Part shown: piece after piece, positions 1 through 7,473 of the stretch
Numbering within the stretch: position 1 is the stretch's first letter
Layout of the letters: every line of letters begins with the position of its first letter
NCBI GenBank assembly: GCA_910585915.1
Contig: CAJUGF010000035.1
Span: 1,600-15,062 of the forward strand
Length of the DNA stretch: 13,463 bases
Direction: 5' to 3'
Origin: an uncultured Bacilli bacterium
Lineage (GTDB): Bacteria > Bacillota_I > Bacilli_A > RF39 > UBA660
Notes under the pieces: model-generated
Databases searched by the model: none
What the model was told of the DNA's origin: nothing
What the model saw: the letters and a program-made list of their open reading frames with translations, nothing else
Program-made: the position numbers and the translations under genes

Positions 1-227
1 TTCAAAAGAATGATAAGGATTGTGGAAGTGCTGAAGTTCAAATTGCAATTTTAACAAAAGATATTAATAATTTAACTGAACATTTAAAAGTACATATTCA
101 TGATTTTCATTCAAAACGTGGTCTTCAAATGAAGGTTGGTAGAAGAAGAAAACTTCTTGATTATTTAAAAGAAAATGATGTTGTTAAATATCGTGAAGTT
201 ATTAAAAAATTAAATATTAGAAAATAA
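1..227 (+). CDS. rpsO: 30S ribosomal protein S15, 3' part (5' end outside window)
   Basis: This is the C-terminal 74 residues of ribosomal protein S15; codons run in frame from position 3 to the TAA at 225-227. S15 binds 16S rRNA in the central domain and helps nucleate the 30S platform. The visible part contains the family landmarks GSAEVQIAILT, HDFHSKRGL and the very conserved RRRKLLDYLK, followed by a basic end (LNIRK). Compared with the usual length of about 89 residues, roughly the first 15 are missing because the window starts inside the gene. It is followed by a terminator-like hairpin and then pnp, the same rpsO-pnp pairing found in many bacteria. Identification is secure from the motifs; the start and promoter cannot be seen. 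Confidence 0.97.
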   Translation, partial: QKNDKDCGSAEVQIAILTKDINNLTEHLKVHIHDFHSKRGLQMKVGRRRKLLDYLKENDVVKYREVIKKLNIRK

Positions 228-235
228 AAAAATAA

Positions 236-263
236 GGCACTTGATTTTTTAAGTGTCTTTTTT
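236..263 (+). terminator. Intrinsic terminator or attenuator between rpsO and pnp
   Basis: A 7-bp stem (236-242 with 251-257, one G-T wobble) is followed by six T residues (258-263). It lies between the rpsO stop and the pnp ribosome binding site (271-275). No separate pnp promoter is evident in this short gap, so partial read-through from rpsO into pnp is the likely arrangement. Confidence 0.7.
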
Positions 264-280
264 AAAGATTGGAGGACTTT

Positions 281-2446
281 ATGAAGAAAGTATATGAATA
301 TAACTTTTTGGGAAGAAAATTAGTTGTAGAAATTGGAGAACTTGCTAAACAAACAAATGGTTCTGTATTAGTTCGTTATGGTGATACTGTGGTTTTATCT
401 GTATGTGTAATGGGTGGAACTGTAACTCAAGATTTCTTTCCTTTACAAGTGTATTATCAAGAAAAACTATATTCTGTAGGAAAAATTCCTGGTGGGTTTA
501 TTAAACGTGAAGGAAGGCCTACAGATGAAGCTACCCTTGCAGCAAGAATTATAGATCGACCAATTCGTCCAATGTTTGATGAACGTCTTCGCTCCGAAAT
601 ACAAGTTGTTAATACTGTGTTATCAGTAGATCAGGATAATTCTCCTGTTATGGCAGCACTTTTTGGAGCATCTTTGTGTCTTGGAATCAGTGATATTCCA
701 TTTGATGGTCCAGTCTGTGGTGTAGTTGTTGGTAAGATTGATAAGAAATATATTATTAATCCAACGGTAGAAGAATTGGAAAAAAGTAGTCTTAATTTAA
801 CAGTAGCAGGAACAAAGGATGCTATTTGTATGGTTGAAGCGGGAGCTAGTGAATTAAGTGAAAAGGAAATGCTCGAAGCTATCTTGTTTGGACATGAAGA
901 AATTAAGAAATTATGTAAATTTCAAGAGAAGATTATCAAAGAGTGTGGTTTAGAGAAAGTGGAGTTACCTCTTGCAGAAATCGATATAGAATTACAAAAG
1001 AGTGTAGAAGAGTATTGTGCGAAAGACATTTTAGAAGCAATTCAAATTAAAGATAAGTTAACAAGCTATACACGTATTGATGAAATTAAAGAGGATACAT
1101 TAAAACATTTTGAAGAAATATATCAAAATGAAGAAAATGTGGAAGATATTTTAAAGCAAGTATCGAAATTGACTCATATGATTGAGGGAGATCAAGTAAG
1201 ATATTTAATTACAGATAAGAAAATACGTCCTGATGGAAGAAGAATGGATGAGATTCGTCCTCTTTCTGCAAGTATTGATTTATTACCTAGAACTCATGGG
1301 TCAGCAGTATTTACAAGAGGGCAAACGCAAAGTCTTGCAACAACTACATTAGGAGCTATTGGAGAACATCAAATTTTAGATGGGCTTGGTATAGAAGATT
1401 CTAAGCGATTTATGTTACATTATAATTTTCCGCCATTTTCAGTAGGAGAAACGGGACGTTATGGTGCACCTGGAAGACGTGAAATTGGTCATGGAGCACT
1501 TGGGGAAAGAGCCCTTGCCCAAATTATGCCAAGTGAAGAAGAATTTCCTTATACTGTACGTGTGGTTAGTGAAATCTTAGAAAGTAATGGAAGTAGTAGT
1601 CAAGCTACGATTTGTGCTGGATGTTTATCTTTGATGGCAGCAGGAGTACCAATTAAAGCACCAGTAGCGGGAATTGCAATGGGACTTATTTCAAGTGAAG
1701 ATAATAAAAAGTACACTATTTTAACTGATATTCAAGGGTTAGAAGATCATATGGGAGATATGGATTTTAAAGTAGCAGGAAGTAAAAAAGGTATTACAGC
1801 ACTTCAAATGGATATCAAAATTAAAGGTGTTACAGATAAAATATTAAAGGAAGCTCTTGCTCAAGCGAAAAAGGCTCGTTTAGAAATATTGGATATGATG
1901 AATGGCATTATTAGTGAACCGCGAAAAGAACTTAGTCCTTATGCTCCAAAAATTGAAACGTTTACCATTAATCCAGAAAAGATTAAGGATGTTATTGGTC
2001 GTGGTGGAGAAATGATTACAAAGATTATTTTAGAAGCAAGTCATGTTAGTACAGTCAATGATAAGGATGCTGTTAAGGTAGATTTAGAAGATGATGGTAG
2101 AGTAATTATTTATCATACTGATGATGATATTATTCAAAAAACCAAAGAAATGATTTTAAATGTAGTAAGAGAAGTAGAGTTTGGTCATATTTATACTGGA
2201 CGTGTTGTTAAAGTAGAAGAGTTTGGATGTTTTGTAGAGTTATGGCCAGGATGTGAAGGTTTGGTTCATGTTTCACAGCTTGATTATAAGAGAATAGAAA
2301 AACCAAATGATATTGTTAAAGTTGGAGATGAGATTGTTGTAAAGTCAATGGGTTATGATAATCGTGGAAGACTTAATTTATCTAGAAAAGAAGCTTTACC
2401 TAAGCCAGTAAAAAAAGATAAAGCTAAAGAAAAAAATAATGAATGA
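281..2446 (+). CDS. pnp: Polyribonucleotide nucleotidyltransferase (PNPase)
   Basis: Phosphorolytic 3'-5' exoribonuclease of mRNA decay and RNA quality control, a cytosolic homotrimer that releases nucleoside diphosphates. The 721-residue product has the full family layout: first RNase PH domain with the RNA-contact loop GGFIKREGRP, an all-helical linker (about 235-305), second RNase PH domain, KH domain with the VIGRGG loop at 571-576, and an S1 domain from about residue 635 to 705, then a Lys-rich tail. Active-site landmarks are present: FSVGETGR, NGSSSQATICAG, and DHMGDMDF, whose D489 and D495 correspond to the catalytic Asp pair known from E. coli (486/492). The ATG at 281 is chosen because GGAGG (271-275) sits 5 nt upstream; an in-frame TTG at 269 would overlap that site. 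Length and domains are intact. It probably shares a transcript with rpsO and ends at a strong terminator. Confidence 0.98.
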   Translation: MKKVYEYNFLGRKLVVEIGELAKQTNGSVLVRYGDTVVLSVCVMGGTVTQDFFPLQVYYQEKLYSVGKIPGGFIKREGRPTDEATLAARIIDRPIRPMFDERLRSEIQVVNTVLSVDQDNSPVMAALFGASLCLGISDIPFDGPVCGVVVGKIDKKYIINPTVEELEKSSLNLTVAGTKDAICMVEAGASELSEKEMLEAILFGHEEIKKLCKFQEKIIKECGLEKVELPLAEIDIELQKSVEEYCAKDILEAIQIKDKLTSYTRIDEIKEDTLKHFEEIYQNEENVEDILKQVSKLTHMIEGDQVRYLITDKKIRPDGRRMDEIRPLSASIDLLPRTHGSAVFTRGQTQSLATTTLGAIGEHQILDGLGIEDSKRFMLHYNFPPFSVGETGRYGAPGRREIGHGALGERALAQIMPSEEEFPYTVRVVSEILESNGSSSQATICAGCLSLMAAGVPIKAPVAGIAMGLISSEDNKKYTILTDIQGLEDHMGDMDFKVAGSKKGITALQMDIKIKGVTDKILKEALAQAKKARLEILDMMNGIISEPRKELSPYAPKIETFTINPEKIKDVIGRGGEMITKIILEASHVSTVNDKDAVKVDLEDDGRVIIYHTDDDIIQKTKEMILNVVREVEFGHIYTGRVVKVEEFGCFVELWPGCEGLVHVSQLDYKRIEKPNDIVKVGDEIVVKSMGYDNRGRLNLSRKEALPKPVKKDKAKEKNNE

Positions 2447-2452
2447 AATGTA

Positions 2453-2489
2453 AAAAAGACCTTTATATAAGAAGAATAAAGGTCTTTTT
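2453..2489 (+). terminator. Strong intrinsic terminator after pnp
   Basis: A perfect 14-bp inverted repeat (2453-2466 with 2476-2489, core AAGACCTTTAT/ATAAAGGTCTT) with a 9-nt loop ends in a T-rich arm. It starts 7 nt after the pnp stop. The A-rich left arm means it could also work on the opposite strand, but no gene approaches from that side. Confidence 0.9.
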
Positions 2490-2547
2490 ATAATTATTAT
2501 TCTACTTGTTTATAGAATCTCTGTGATTTCAAGTTTTTTAGTATAAA

Positions 2548-2576
2548 TTGCAATTTTGATAAAATAATGTTATAAT
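2548..2576 (+). promoter_or_regulatory. Sigma-A promoter with extended -10
   Basis: TTGCAA (2548-2553), a 17-bp spacer, then TATAAT (2571-2576) preceded by TG at 2568-2569, giving the extended -10 TGTTATAAT. It is the only good promoter in the 160-bp gap after pnp and would give a leader of about 25 nt for the 767-residue protein gene. Confidence 0.75.
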
Positions 2577-2607
2577 ACACTCTAAATTAAAAAAAGGGGC
2601 GTTTTTT

Positions 2608-4911
2608 ATGGTTGAAATGATTCAATATATCAATGGACTTTTGGTTCAAATGATTCCTCAAATTCCATGTATTAAATTAAGTAATAAAAAGATACATCTT
2701 TTGGCTCATGAAATTAGTAAAGAATTTATGTTGAGTGAAAAGAGTAAAACAGAACAAAATGCTTATATTTTTACCAAGTGTTATTTAAGAAACCATCTTA
2801 TTGCTAAGATGATGCAAAATTCTTCTGTTTTAAATCAATTTATGGAGCCTTTTTTTCCTATTTATACTAAGATAAACTCTTCTTTGCGATTACAAGATAA
2901 TTTTCGTAACCTTTATTATTTTTGGGAGGCTATATTTAATGGAGTTTTAGCTTATAGTGATAACAAAAGTTTGGAAGATACAATTTCTTATTTTTATCAT
3001 TCCTATGTTCTTGATATTTTAAATGTAAATGAAGATTATTTAGAATATTTTAAAAAATTATATTATACCGTTTATTCAAAATCAATCGTAGAGCCAAGAA
3101 CATTTACTAATTGTTATAAAATTGGCTTTTATAATGTTTTTCTTGGGTATGATAAGAAACTTATTCGAAAAATTGTTGAACGTTATAAAATTGTGAATCC
3201 AAGATATTATCAAGTTATAATGAAACGTCATGGAAAAAAATTGAATGAATGGAATGTTTTGTCTGTCAAAGAGAATCAGATTTATCATAATGCTTTGGCA
3301 TCAATTGAAAAAGTTTTGAATCGAGATGTTGAAAATTGGCTGCAAACTTCTGTTGGTAAAACTTTATATTTACGTCATCCTCAAGATAATCCAGCTGTTA
3401 TTGATGATATTGTTTCTTTTTATAGTAGTTTTTTTCCAAAAAGATATCACGTTCTTTTGAAAAGGCATGGGAAATCATTTTTAGAATGGAATTCTATGAC
3501 TCCTGAAGAAAATACTGATTATGTCATTGCTAATAATGATATTGATCGTTTGCAAAGTATTAGAAGAGAGCACTTTGATGAAATGAAGATTTTTTGTAAG
3601 GAAACATTTAAACAAGATCCTATGATTATTAGCATTATTAAAAAGAAACGCCAAGGTATGGAAGTATCAAAGATTGCTTTGGAATATCAAATTAGTGTAG
3701 AGCGAGTTTATGAGATTCTTGCTCAAAATATATTATTATTTGGGTATAAAGCAACTCATATTATTTATGAAATTCTTGTTTCTAGTTCCAAGGGTATTGA
3801 ATATTTAAAAGCAAGTCAGCAGTTTAATTATTTTATTCGTTTACCTTGGTATCGATCTATTCAACTTATTCCTCTATTACGTTATATGTTGCGGAATTAT
3901 CCAGAAATTCAAGAACGTGCTGAAGAAGAGTTAAAACATTTGTTGCATGTTCAAAGATTTAATGAAGATTATGCCAAAAGATATGCTGTTGATATAAAAA
4001 CTGAGAAAAAGCCAGTGAAAAAGGAAACGGACAAGAAAAAGATGAAAGATATGTTAGTTGATAGTTCTTTTTTTGATAATTTTTCTGGAGAGGATCCTAT
4101 ACTTATTACGCGAATTGTGGAGAGATTTAAAGTTATTCGTCCAAACTATTATGACATAATTGTAAAACGCCATGGAGAGTCTTTATTAAAATGGAATCCA
4201 TTAAATCAGCCCGATAATGCTAAATATAATAATGCATTCAAAGCAGTCCAAGGATATTTGTTACGAACAGATCTTGAGAATTGGCTGAATGATAGTTTAT
4301 TTACGCGTATGTCGCATGTTTCTCCAAAGGTTATTCAAGGAATGATGCCAAATTATCGTCTTTTAAAACCGCAACATTATAATAGTATTGTAAAACGTCA
4401 TAATGAAGATTTTCTTAGTTGGAATAATATTTCTGAAAACACTTTAGCTTTAAATTATACTTCAGCCATGAAATATTTTAATTCTGCTTTTCCTAGGATT
4501 GAACAAGATATTCCTAAGTTTCAAGCTCTTTTAAAGGAATCTTTATTGGAACAAAAAGATATGATTTGTTTTATTAGGGATAAACGAAAAGGTTTATCTA
4601 CAGAAGATATTTCTATGAAATATCATATTGATACCGAAAAAATATATGAGGTTTATGCGAAATGTTTATTTGCTTTTGGTTATGATTGTATTCCTTTAAT
4701 TCAAGAAATTTTAACAAATAGTCAGCATGGTATGGAATATCTTCATCAAAGTACACATTTTAAAGCTATGATTGATGGTAGATATTTATCAAAGCTTAAT
4801 GTTTTAGATGTTCCAAAATATATGTTTCCAAATAATGTAGATTATCAAGAATATTTGCAACAAGAGTTAAGAAAATATTATCCAATTTCAAAGAAAAGAA
4901 AAATTGCTTAG
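2608..4911 (+). CDS. Unrecognised repeat protein with two duplicated KRHG/HTH-like blocks
   Basis: I do not recognise this 767-residue protein. It has no signal peptide or membrane segment, so it should be cytosolic. After an N-terminal region (1-180) come two homologous blocks, about 181-445 and 496-757, separated by a Lys-rich linker (464-482). Each block has two repeats of the type hhxxY-(x)n-PxYYxxhhKRH(G/N)xxhhxWN: KRHG at 206, 285 and 520, KRHN at 596. Each repeat pair is followed by a helical stretch and a segment resembling a helix-turn-helix (about 340-380 and 652-691), ending in LLFGY and FAFGY. The HTH-like part resembles sigma region 4 in pattern, which makes nucleic-acid binding plausible but unproven. 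ATG 2608 is supported by AGGGG (2595-2599), 8 nt upstream; ATG 2617 is an alternative. It is a single-gene unit with its own promoter and terminator. Codon use looks like that of its neighbours. Confidence 0.85.
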   Translation: MVEMIQYINGLLVQMIPQIPCIKLSNKKIHLLAHEISKEFMLSEKSKTEQNAYIFTKCYLRNHLIAKMMQNSSVLNQFMEPFFPIYTKINSSLRLQDNFRNLYYFWEAIFNGVLAYSDNKSLEDTISYFYHSYVLDILNVNEDYLEYFKKLYYTVYSKSIVEPRTFTNCYKIGFYNVFLGYDKKLIRKIVERYKIVNPRYYQVIMKRHGKKLNEWNVLSVKENQIYHNALASIEKVLNRDVENWLQTSVGKTLYLRHPQDNPAVIDDIVSFYSSFFPKRYHVLLKRHGKSFLEWNSMTPEENTDYVIANNDIDRLQSIRREHFDEMKIFCKETFKQDPMIISIIKKKRQGMEVSKIALEYQISVERVYEILAQNILLFGYKATHIIYEILVSSSKGIEYLKASQQFNYFIRLPWYRSIQLIPLLRYMLRNYPEIQERAEEELKHLLHVQRFNEDYAKRYAVDIKTEKKPVKKETDKKKMKDMLVDSSFFDNFSGEDPILITRIVERFKVIRPNYYDIIVKRHGESLLKWNPLNQPDNAKYNNAFKAVQGYLLRTDLENWLNDSLFTRMSHVSPKVIQGMMPNYRLLKPQHYNSIVKRHNEDFLSWNNISENTLALNYTSAMKYFNSAFPRIEQDIPKFQALLKESLLEQKDMICFIRDKRKGLSTEDISMKYHIDTEKIYEVYAKCLFAFGYDCIPLIQEILTNSQHGMEYLHQSTHFKAMIDGRYLSKLNVLDVPKYMFPNNVDYQEYLQQELRKYYPISKKRKIA
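3148..4878 (+). repeat. Internal gene duplication (two blocks of about 260 codons)
   Basis: Within the 767-residue protein gene, codons 181-445 (3148-3942) and 496-757 (4093-4878) encode homologous blocks. The offset is 314 codons at the first KRH motif (206 to 520) and 311 at the second (285 to 596). Shared anchors include IVERYK/IVERFK, KRHG, ENWL, the K-K-R-x-G segment and the FGY end of the HTH-like unit. The DNA copies have diverged well beyond the protein motifs, so this is an old duplication rather than a recent tandem repeat. Confidence 0.85.
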
Positions 4912-4914
4912 TTG

Positions 4915-4939
4915 AAAAGTTCCTATGGAACTTTTTTTT
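4915..4939 (+). terminator. Intrinsic terminator of the repeat-protein gene
   Basis: A 9-bp perfect stem (AAAAGTTCC at 4915-4923, GGAACTTTT at 4927-4935) with a 3-nt loop is followed by Ts to 4939. It starts 4 nt after the stop codon and faces the opposing terminator of the minus-strand gene. Confidence 0.88.
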
Positions 4940-4943
4940 ATTA

Positions 4944-4971
4944 TTAAAAAAACCATTTTATTTATGGTTTT
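4944..4971 (-). terminator. Intrinsic terminator of the vanY-like gene, overlapping its stop codon
   Basis: Read on the minus strand, AAAACCAT (4971-4964) pairs with ATGGTTTT (4955-4948) and is followed by a T run. The left arm lies inside the last codons of the carboxypeptidase gene, and the stop codon (4960-4958) is in the loop. Confidence 0.75.
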
Positions 4972-6070
4972 CTTTTAGGTATAGATCATAATATTCATCG
5001 AAGGTGATTCCTTTTTCGTGGACATCTGTTGCGACATCAACTCCTAAAAAACGAAGATGCCAAGGTTCTTCAATGTATCCTGTGATAGGAGTAGATCCTT
5101 TTGCATAACGCACAATAAAGCCATATTTGTAGGAATTGTTTAACATCCAAGTATAATGTTCATCAGTTAAGTTGTCTGATAGACCATCACTTCTAATATC
5201 AACAGCCAGTCCAAGTTCATGTTCTGAATGTCTAGGTCTAGCTGAATATGTGTCAGCAGCAGAGGTACCATCTCTTTTGGCATAATTGGTGTAAAGATTG
5301 TTTTGATAAGCTTTGGTTCTATAGGCACTGAATGGATAGAATTTTACATTATCTAGTAAAGCGGCACTTTGTAAGTTTTCATAAGCTTCAGCAGCTTCTT
5401 TTCGTAGTTTATAATTTTTATTAATACTAAGACTTGTTAAATCTTCTGGAACATAGTTTTCTGGAAGACCACGATATTTGTTTAAAAGTGTAGTATAAGA
5501 ATCAGGATCTTTTATTGTTTCAATTTCAGAATAGAATTCTAAATCTAGACCGATATTAACTTTTGTTACAGCGTCATTCACACTCACTTTTTTTTCTTTT
5601 TGATATGTTTCATATCGATCAATTTTGTCTACTTCCATGTTGCTGATTTTAAAGTATTCTTTTAAGTCAATGTAATCCATTTCTGTTAATTTCTTCTGAT
5701 TAGTATCATTTAAGTATTCGAAGATGTTATTGATTTCTTCCGCATTGTAGTTTTTGTTTAAAAATAAATTTACTAAATTAGCAAAATCTTCTCTTTCTTG
5801 AAGATTTATTTTGATATACTCTTTTAAATATTCTGATTTATACTTATTTTCTTCAATCATTTTTTCTACTGTTTGAGAATAATCTTGTTTCATGATTTCA
5901 TCATAGATATTTTGTTCTTTCATGGTTGTTATCACCTCTTCAGAATATAATATGTTTTTATTTTCTTTTTTAGTCCAAAGGGGCTTGGTAATTCCTAATA
6001 TTCCTACAATTATGATTAAAACTGATGTAATAATTTTTAAATTTTTTTTCAATTTTTTCTTTTTTTTCAT
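4958..6070 (-). CDS. Membrane-anchored VanY-type D-alanyl-D-alanine carboxypeptidase (peptidase M15B)
   Basis: Predicted zinc D,D- or L,D-carboxypeptidase that trims the terminal residue of peptidoglycan stem peptides outside the membrane. The 370-residue product starts with a Lys-rich cytosolic stretch and one membrane segment (about 12-30), then a long variable, highly charged, helical region (about 35-215), and ends with the catalytic domain. Catalytic-domain motifs are complete: SAYRT (248-252), SEHELGLAVD, giving zinc ligands H284 and D291, and EPWHLR with E335 and H338. The ATG at 6070 is preferred over an in-frame GTG at 6079, because the GTG is part of the Shine-Dalgarno AAGGTG that lies 6 nt before the ATG. 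It is transcribed divergently from dacF, another carboxypeptidase gene, from a shared 118-bp region. It has no vancomycin-resistance genes beside it, so a housekeeping or spore-wall role is more likely than resistance. The N-terminal region is longer than in typical VanY proteins. Confidence 0.92.
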   Translation of the reverse strand: MKKKKKLKKNLKIITSVLIIIVGILGITKPLWTKKENKNILYSEEVITTMKEQNIYDEIMKQDYSQTVEKMIEENKYKSEYLKEYIKINLQEREDFANLVNLFLNKNYNAEEINNIFEYLNDTNQKKLTEMDYIDLKEYFKISNMEVDKIDRYETYQKEKKVSVNDAVTKVNIGLDLEFYSEIETIKDPDSYTTLLNKYRGLPENYVPEDLTSLSINKNYKLRKEAAEAYENLQSAALLDNVKFYPFSAYRTKAYQNNLYTNYAKRDGTSAADTYSARPRHSEHELGLAVDIRSDGLSDNLTDEHYTWMLNNSYKYGFIVRYAKGSTPITGYIEEPWHLRFLGVDVATDVHEKGITFDEYYDLYLKENHK

Positions 6071-6088
6071 ATTTTTCACCTTAACAAT

Positions 6089-6097
6089 ATTATATCA
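6089..6097 (-). promoter_or_regulatory. Extended -10 promoter of the vanY-like gene
   Basis: On the minus strand the sequence TGATATAAT (6097-6089) is an extended -10 element. No recognisable -35 is found at the right distance; that region is instead occupied by an inverted repeat (6096-6116). The ribosome binding site lies only a few bases downstream. Confidence 0.6.
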
Positions 6098-6116
6098 TGA
6101 GCTTTTTAAACTCATG
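6096..6116. promoter_or_regulatory. Inverted repeat between divergent carboxypeptidase genes, candidate operator
   Basis: CATGAG (6096-6101) and CTCATG (6111-6116) form a perfect 6-bp dyad with 9 bp between. It covers the -35 region of the vanY promoter and ends 6 bp before the TTGACA of the dacF side, so a bound dimer could act on both genes. As RNA it would form only a weak hairpin and no gene upstream needs it as a terminator. Confidence 0.4.
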
Positions 6117-6122
6117 CATTTT

Positions 6123-6152
6123 TTGACAATCTTTACATTTTTTGTGAATACT
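6123..6152 (+). promoter_or_regulatory. Candidate sigma-A promoter of dacF
   Basis: A consensus -35 TTGACA (6123-6128) is followed after 18 bp by AATACT (6147-6152), a 4/6 match to the -10. Overlapping it is TGAATA (6145-6150), the classical sigma-G -35, with CATATTT 15 bp further on. That spacing is short, so forespore control is only a weaker alternative. Confidence 0.45.
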
Positions 6153-6188
6153 TTATTTTCTTTTTCATATTTTTTAGGGAGGTGGAGT

Positions 6189-7331
6189 ATGAAGAAATTA
6201 TTGGCAGTAATTTGTTGTTTTTGGGCGTTTTTACCTGTAGTTTTTGCAGAGGAGGATTTAGCTCCAAATAGTAAAAGTGCAATTTTAATTGAGGTGAGCA
6301 CGGGAAAAGTGTTGTTTGAAAAAAATAGTGATGAAAAGTTAGCACCAGCTTCGATGACTAAGATTATGAGTATGCTTCTTATTATGGAAGCAATTGAATC
6401 TGGAAAACTATCGCTTGATGATTCTGTAATGATTAGTAAAAATGCTGCAAGTATGGGTGGAAGTCAAATTTTTTTACAGGAAGGTGAATCTTATAAAGTT
6501 TCAGAACTTTTAAAGGGTATTGCTATTGCTTCTGGAAATGATGCAGTGGTAGCTATGGCAGAGAAAGTTGGAGGAAGTGTTGAATCTTTTGTTGCCATGA
6601 TGAATGAAAGAGCAAAAGGACTAGGATTAGTTAATACTCATTTTGATAATCCTCATGGTCTGGATTCTCCAAATCATTATAGTTGTGCAAGAGATATGAG
6701 TATTATGGGAAGAGAACTTGTGAAACATGAAAAAATATTAGAATTTACAAGTATTTATGAAGATTATTTGAAGAAACCAGATGGTAGTAGTACGTGGCTT
6801 GTCAATACCAATCGGTTGGTTCGGTTTTATAATGGGGTAGATGGACTTAAGACTGGTTTTACAGGAACAGCAGGTTATTGTATTACTACAACAGCAAAAA
6901 AAGAAAATATGCGTATTTTATCCGTAGTAATGGGAGCAGAAACTAGTGACTTACGAAGCAACGATACTGTTAATATGTTAAATTATGGCTTTAATACTTA
7001 TCAAATTCAAAAAATACTGGATGAGGGGACTTCTTATGGCGAAATATATATTCCTTCTGCTAAAAAAGAAAATGTTTCTGTTTCTTTAAAACAATCTATA
7101 ACAGATTTGAAAAAGGTTACAGATCCTGAAAAGAAGTTTACTTCTGAAGTAGAATATTTTTCTGTTGAGGCACCTTTGAAAGCAGGAGATATTGTAGGAA
7201 AAGTTCGAATTAAAGATGAATCATTAGAAATTTCTTATGAAGGAGATTTAATTATTTCAGAAGATATTCCGCGTGCTAATATTTGGGATTTTTTTAAACG
7301 TAATTTTCGTTATTTTACTTCTCTTTATTAA
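6189..7331 (+). CDS. dacF: D-alanyl-D-alanine carboxypeptidase, penicillin-binding protein (peptidase S11, DacF type)
   Basis: Low-molecular-weight penicillin-binding protein that removes the terminal D-Ala of peptidoglycan pentapeptides outside the cell. The 380-residue product has a signal peptide (1-20, ending FA before EED), the S11 domain with all three active-site motifs, S55-M-T-K58, S115-G-N117 and K221-T-G223, then a C-terminal beta domain (about 280-355) and an amphipathic, aromatic end (IWDFFKRNFRYF) that should anchor it to the membrane. The start at 6189 has a strong GGAGGT (6178-6183) and gives a clean signal peptide; upstream in-frame codons would run into the vanY promoter region. 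The dacF name rests on position: in B. subtilis dacF heads the spoIIA region, and here spoIIAA, sigF and spoVA follow. A general DacA/DacC-like role cannot be excluded. It is separated from the next gene by a terminator. Confidence 0.93.
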   Translation: MKKLLAVICCFWAFLPVVFAEEDLAPNSKSAILIEVSTGKVLFEKNSDEKLAPASMTKIMSMLLIMEAIESGKLSLDDSVMISKNAASMGGSQIFLQEGESYKVSELLKGIAIASGNDAVVAMAEKVGGSVESFVAMMNERAKGLGLVNTHFDNPHGLDSPNHYSCARDMSIMGRELVKHEKILEFTSIYEDYLKKPDGSSTWLVNTNRLVRFYNGVDGLKTGFTGTAGYCITTTAKKENMRILSVVMGAETSDLRSNDTVNMLNYGFNTYQIQKILDEGTSYGEIYIPSAKKENVSVSLKQSITDLKKVTDPEKKFTSEVEYFSVEAPLKAGDIVGKVRIKDESLEISYEGDLIISEDIPRANIWDFFKRNFRYFTSLY

Positions 7332-7363
7332 AAAAACTAAACTCAATGAGTTGGTTTTTTTAT
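7331..7363 (+). terminator. Intrinsic terminator after dacF
   Basis: The stem ACTC/GAGT, extended through A-rich and T-rich arms with one bulge (about 7331-7344 with 7348-7360), is followed by further T residues. It directly abuts the dacF stop codon. Confidence 0.75.
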
Positions 7364-7406
7364 TTTATTTCTATATGATTATTCATTCGTTTTAATTTAC
7401 TTTTAA

Positions 7407-7435
7407 TTGACATTTTATTTTCTTTTTTCTAATAT
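7407..7435 (+). promoter_or_regulatory. Candidate sigma-A promoter of the LCP gene
   Basis: A consensus TTGACA (7407-7412), a 17-bp spacer and TAATAT (7430-7435, a weaker -10). The start of transcription would fall near 7442, leaving about 30 nt to the GTG start of the LCP gene. Confidence 0.5.
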
Positions 7436-7473
7436 TTTTGTGTCTTTTTAGTATAATGATTATAGGTGATTTT

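Noticed and set aside
269..281. In-frame TTG at 269 as an earlier pnp start
   Set aside because: It lies before the GGAGG site at 271-275; the ATG at 281 has ideal spacing and begins like other PNPases.
3148..4878. Mobile element or CRISPR-type repeat as the cause of the repeated segments
   Set aside because: The repeats are diverged protein-level duplications in one open frame, with no DNA-level direct repeats, terminal inverted repeats or spacers.
4958..6070. Vancomycin-resistance determinant
   Set aside because: The VanY-type fold alone does not indicate resistance; no VanA/B ligase, VanH, VanX or VanRS genes are present.
6145..6172. TGAATA...CATATTT as a forespore promoter for dacF
   Set aside because: The -35 is exact, but the spacer is 15 bp and the -10 has two mismatches; a consensus TTGACA in the same place is an equally good explanation.
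5922..6188. Long N-terminal extension of DacF reading back to 5922
   Set aside because: It is antisense to the vanY-like gene, is low-complexity Phe-rich, and the strong ribosome binding site plus clean signal peptide fix the start at 6189.
7438..7473. Upstream starts for the LCP gene (TTG 7438, ATG 7456)
   Set aside because: No ribosome binding site precedes them. The ATG 7456 overlaps a TATAAT (7452-7457) that has no -35 at a normal distance; GTG 7474 has AGGTGA in front.
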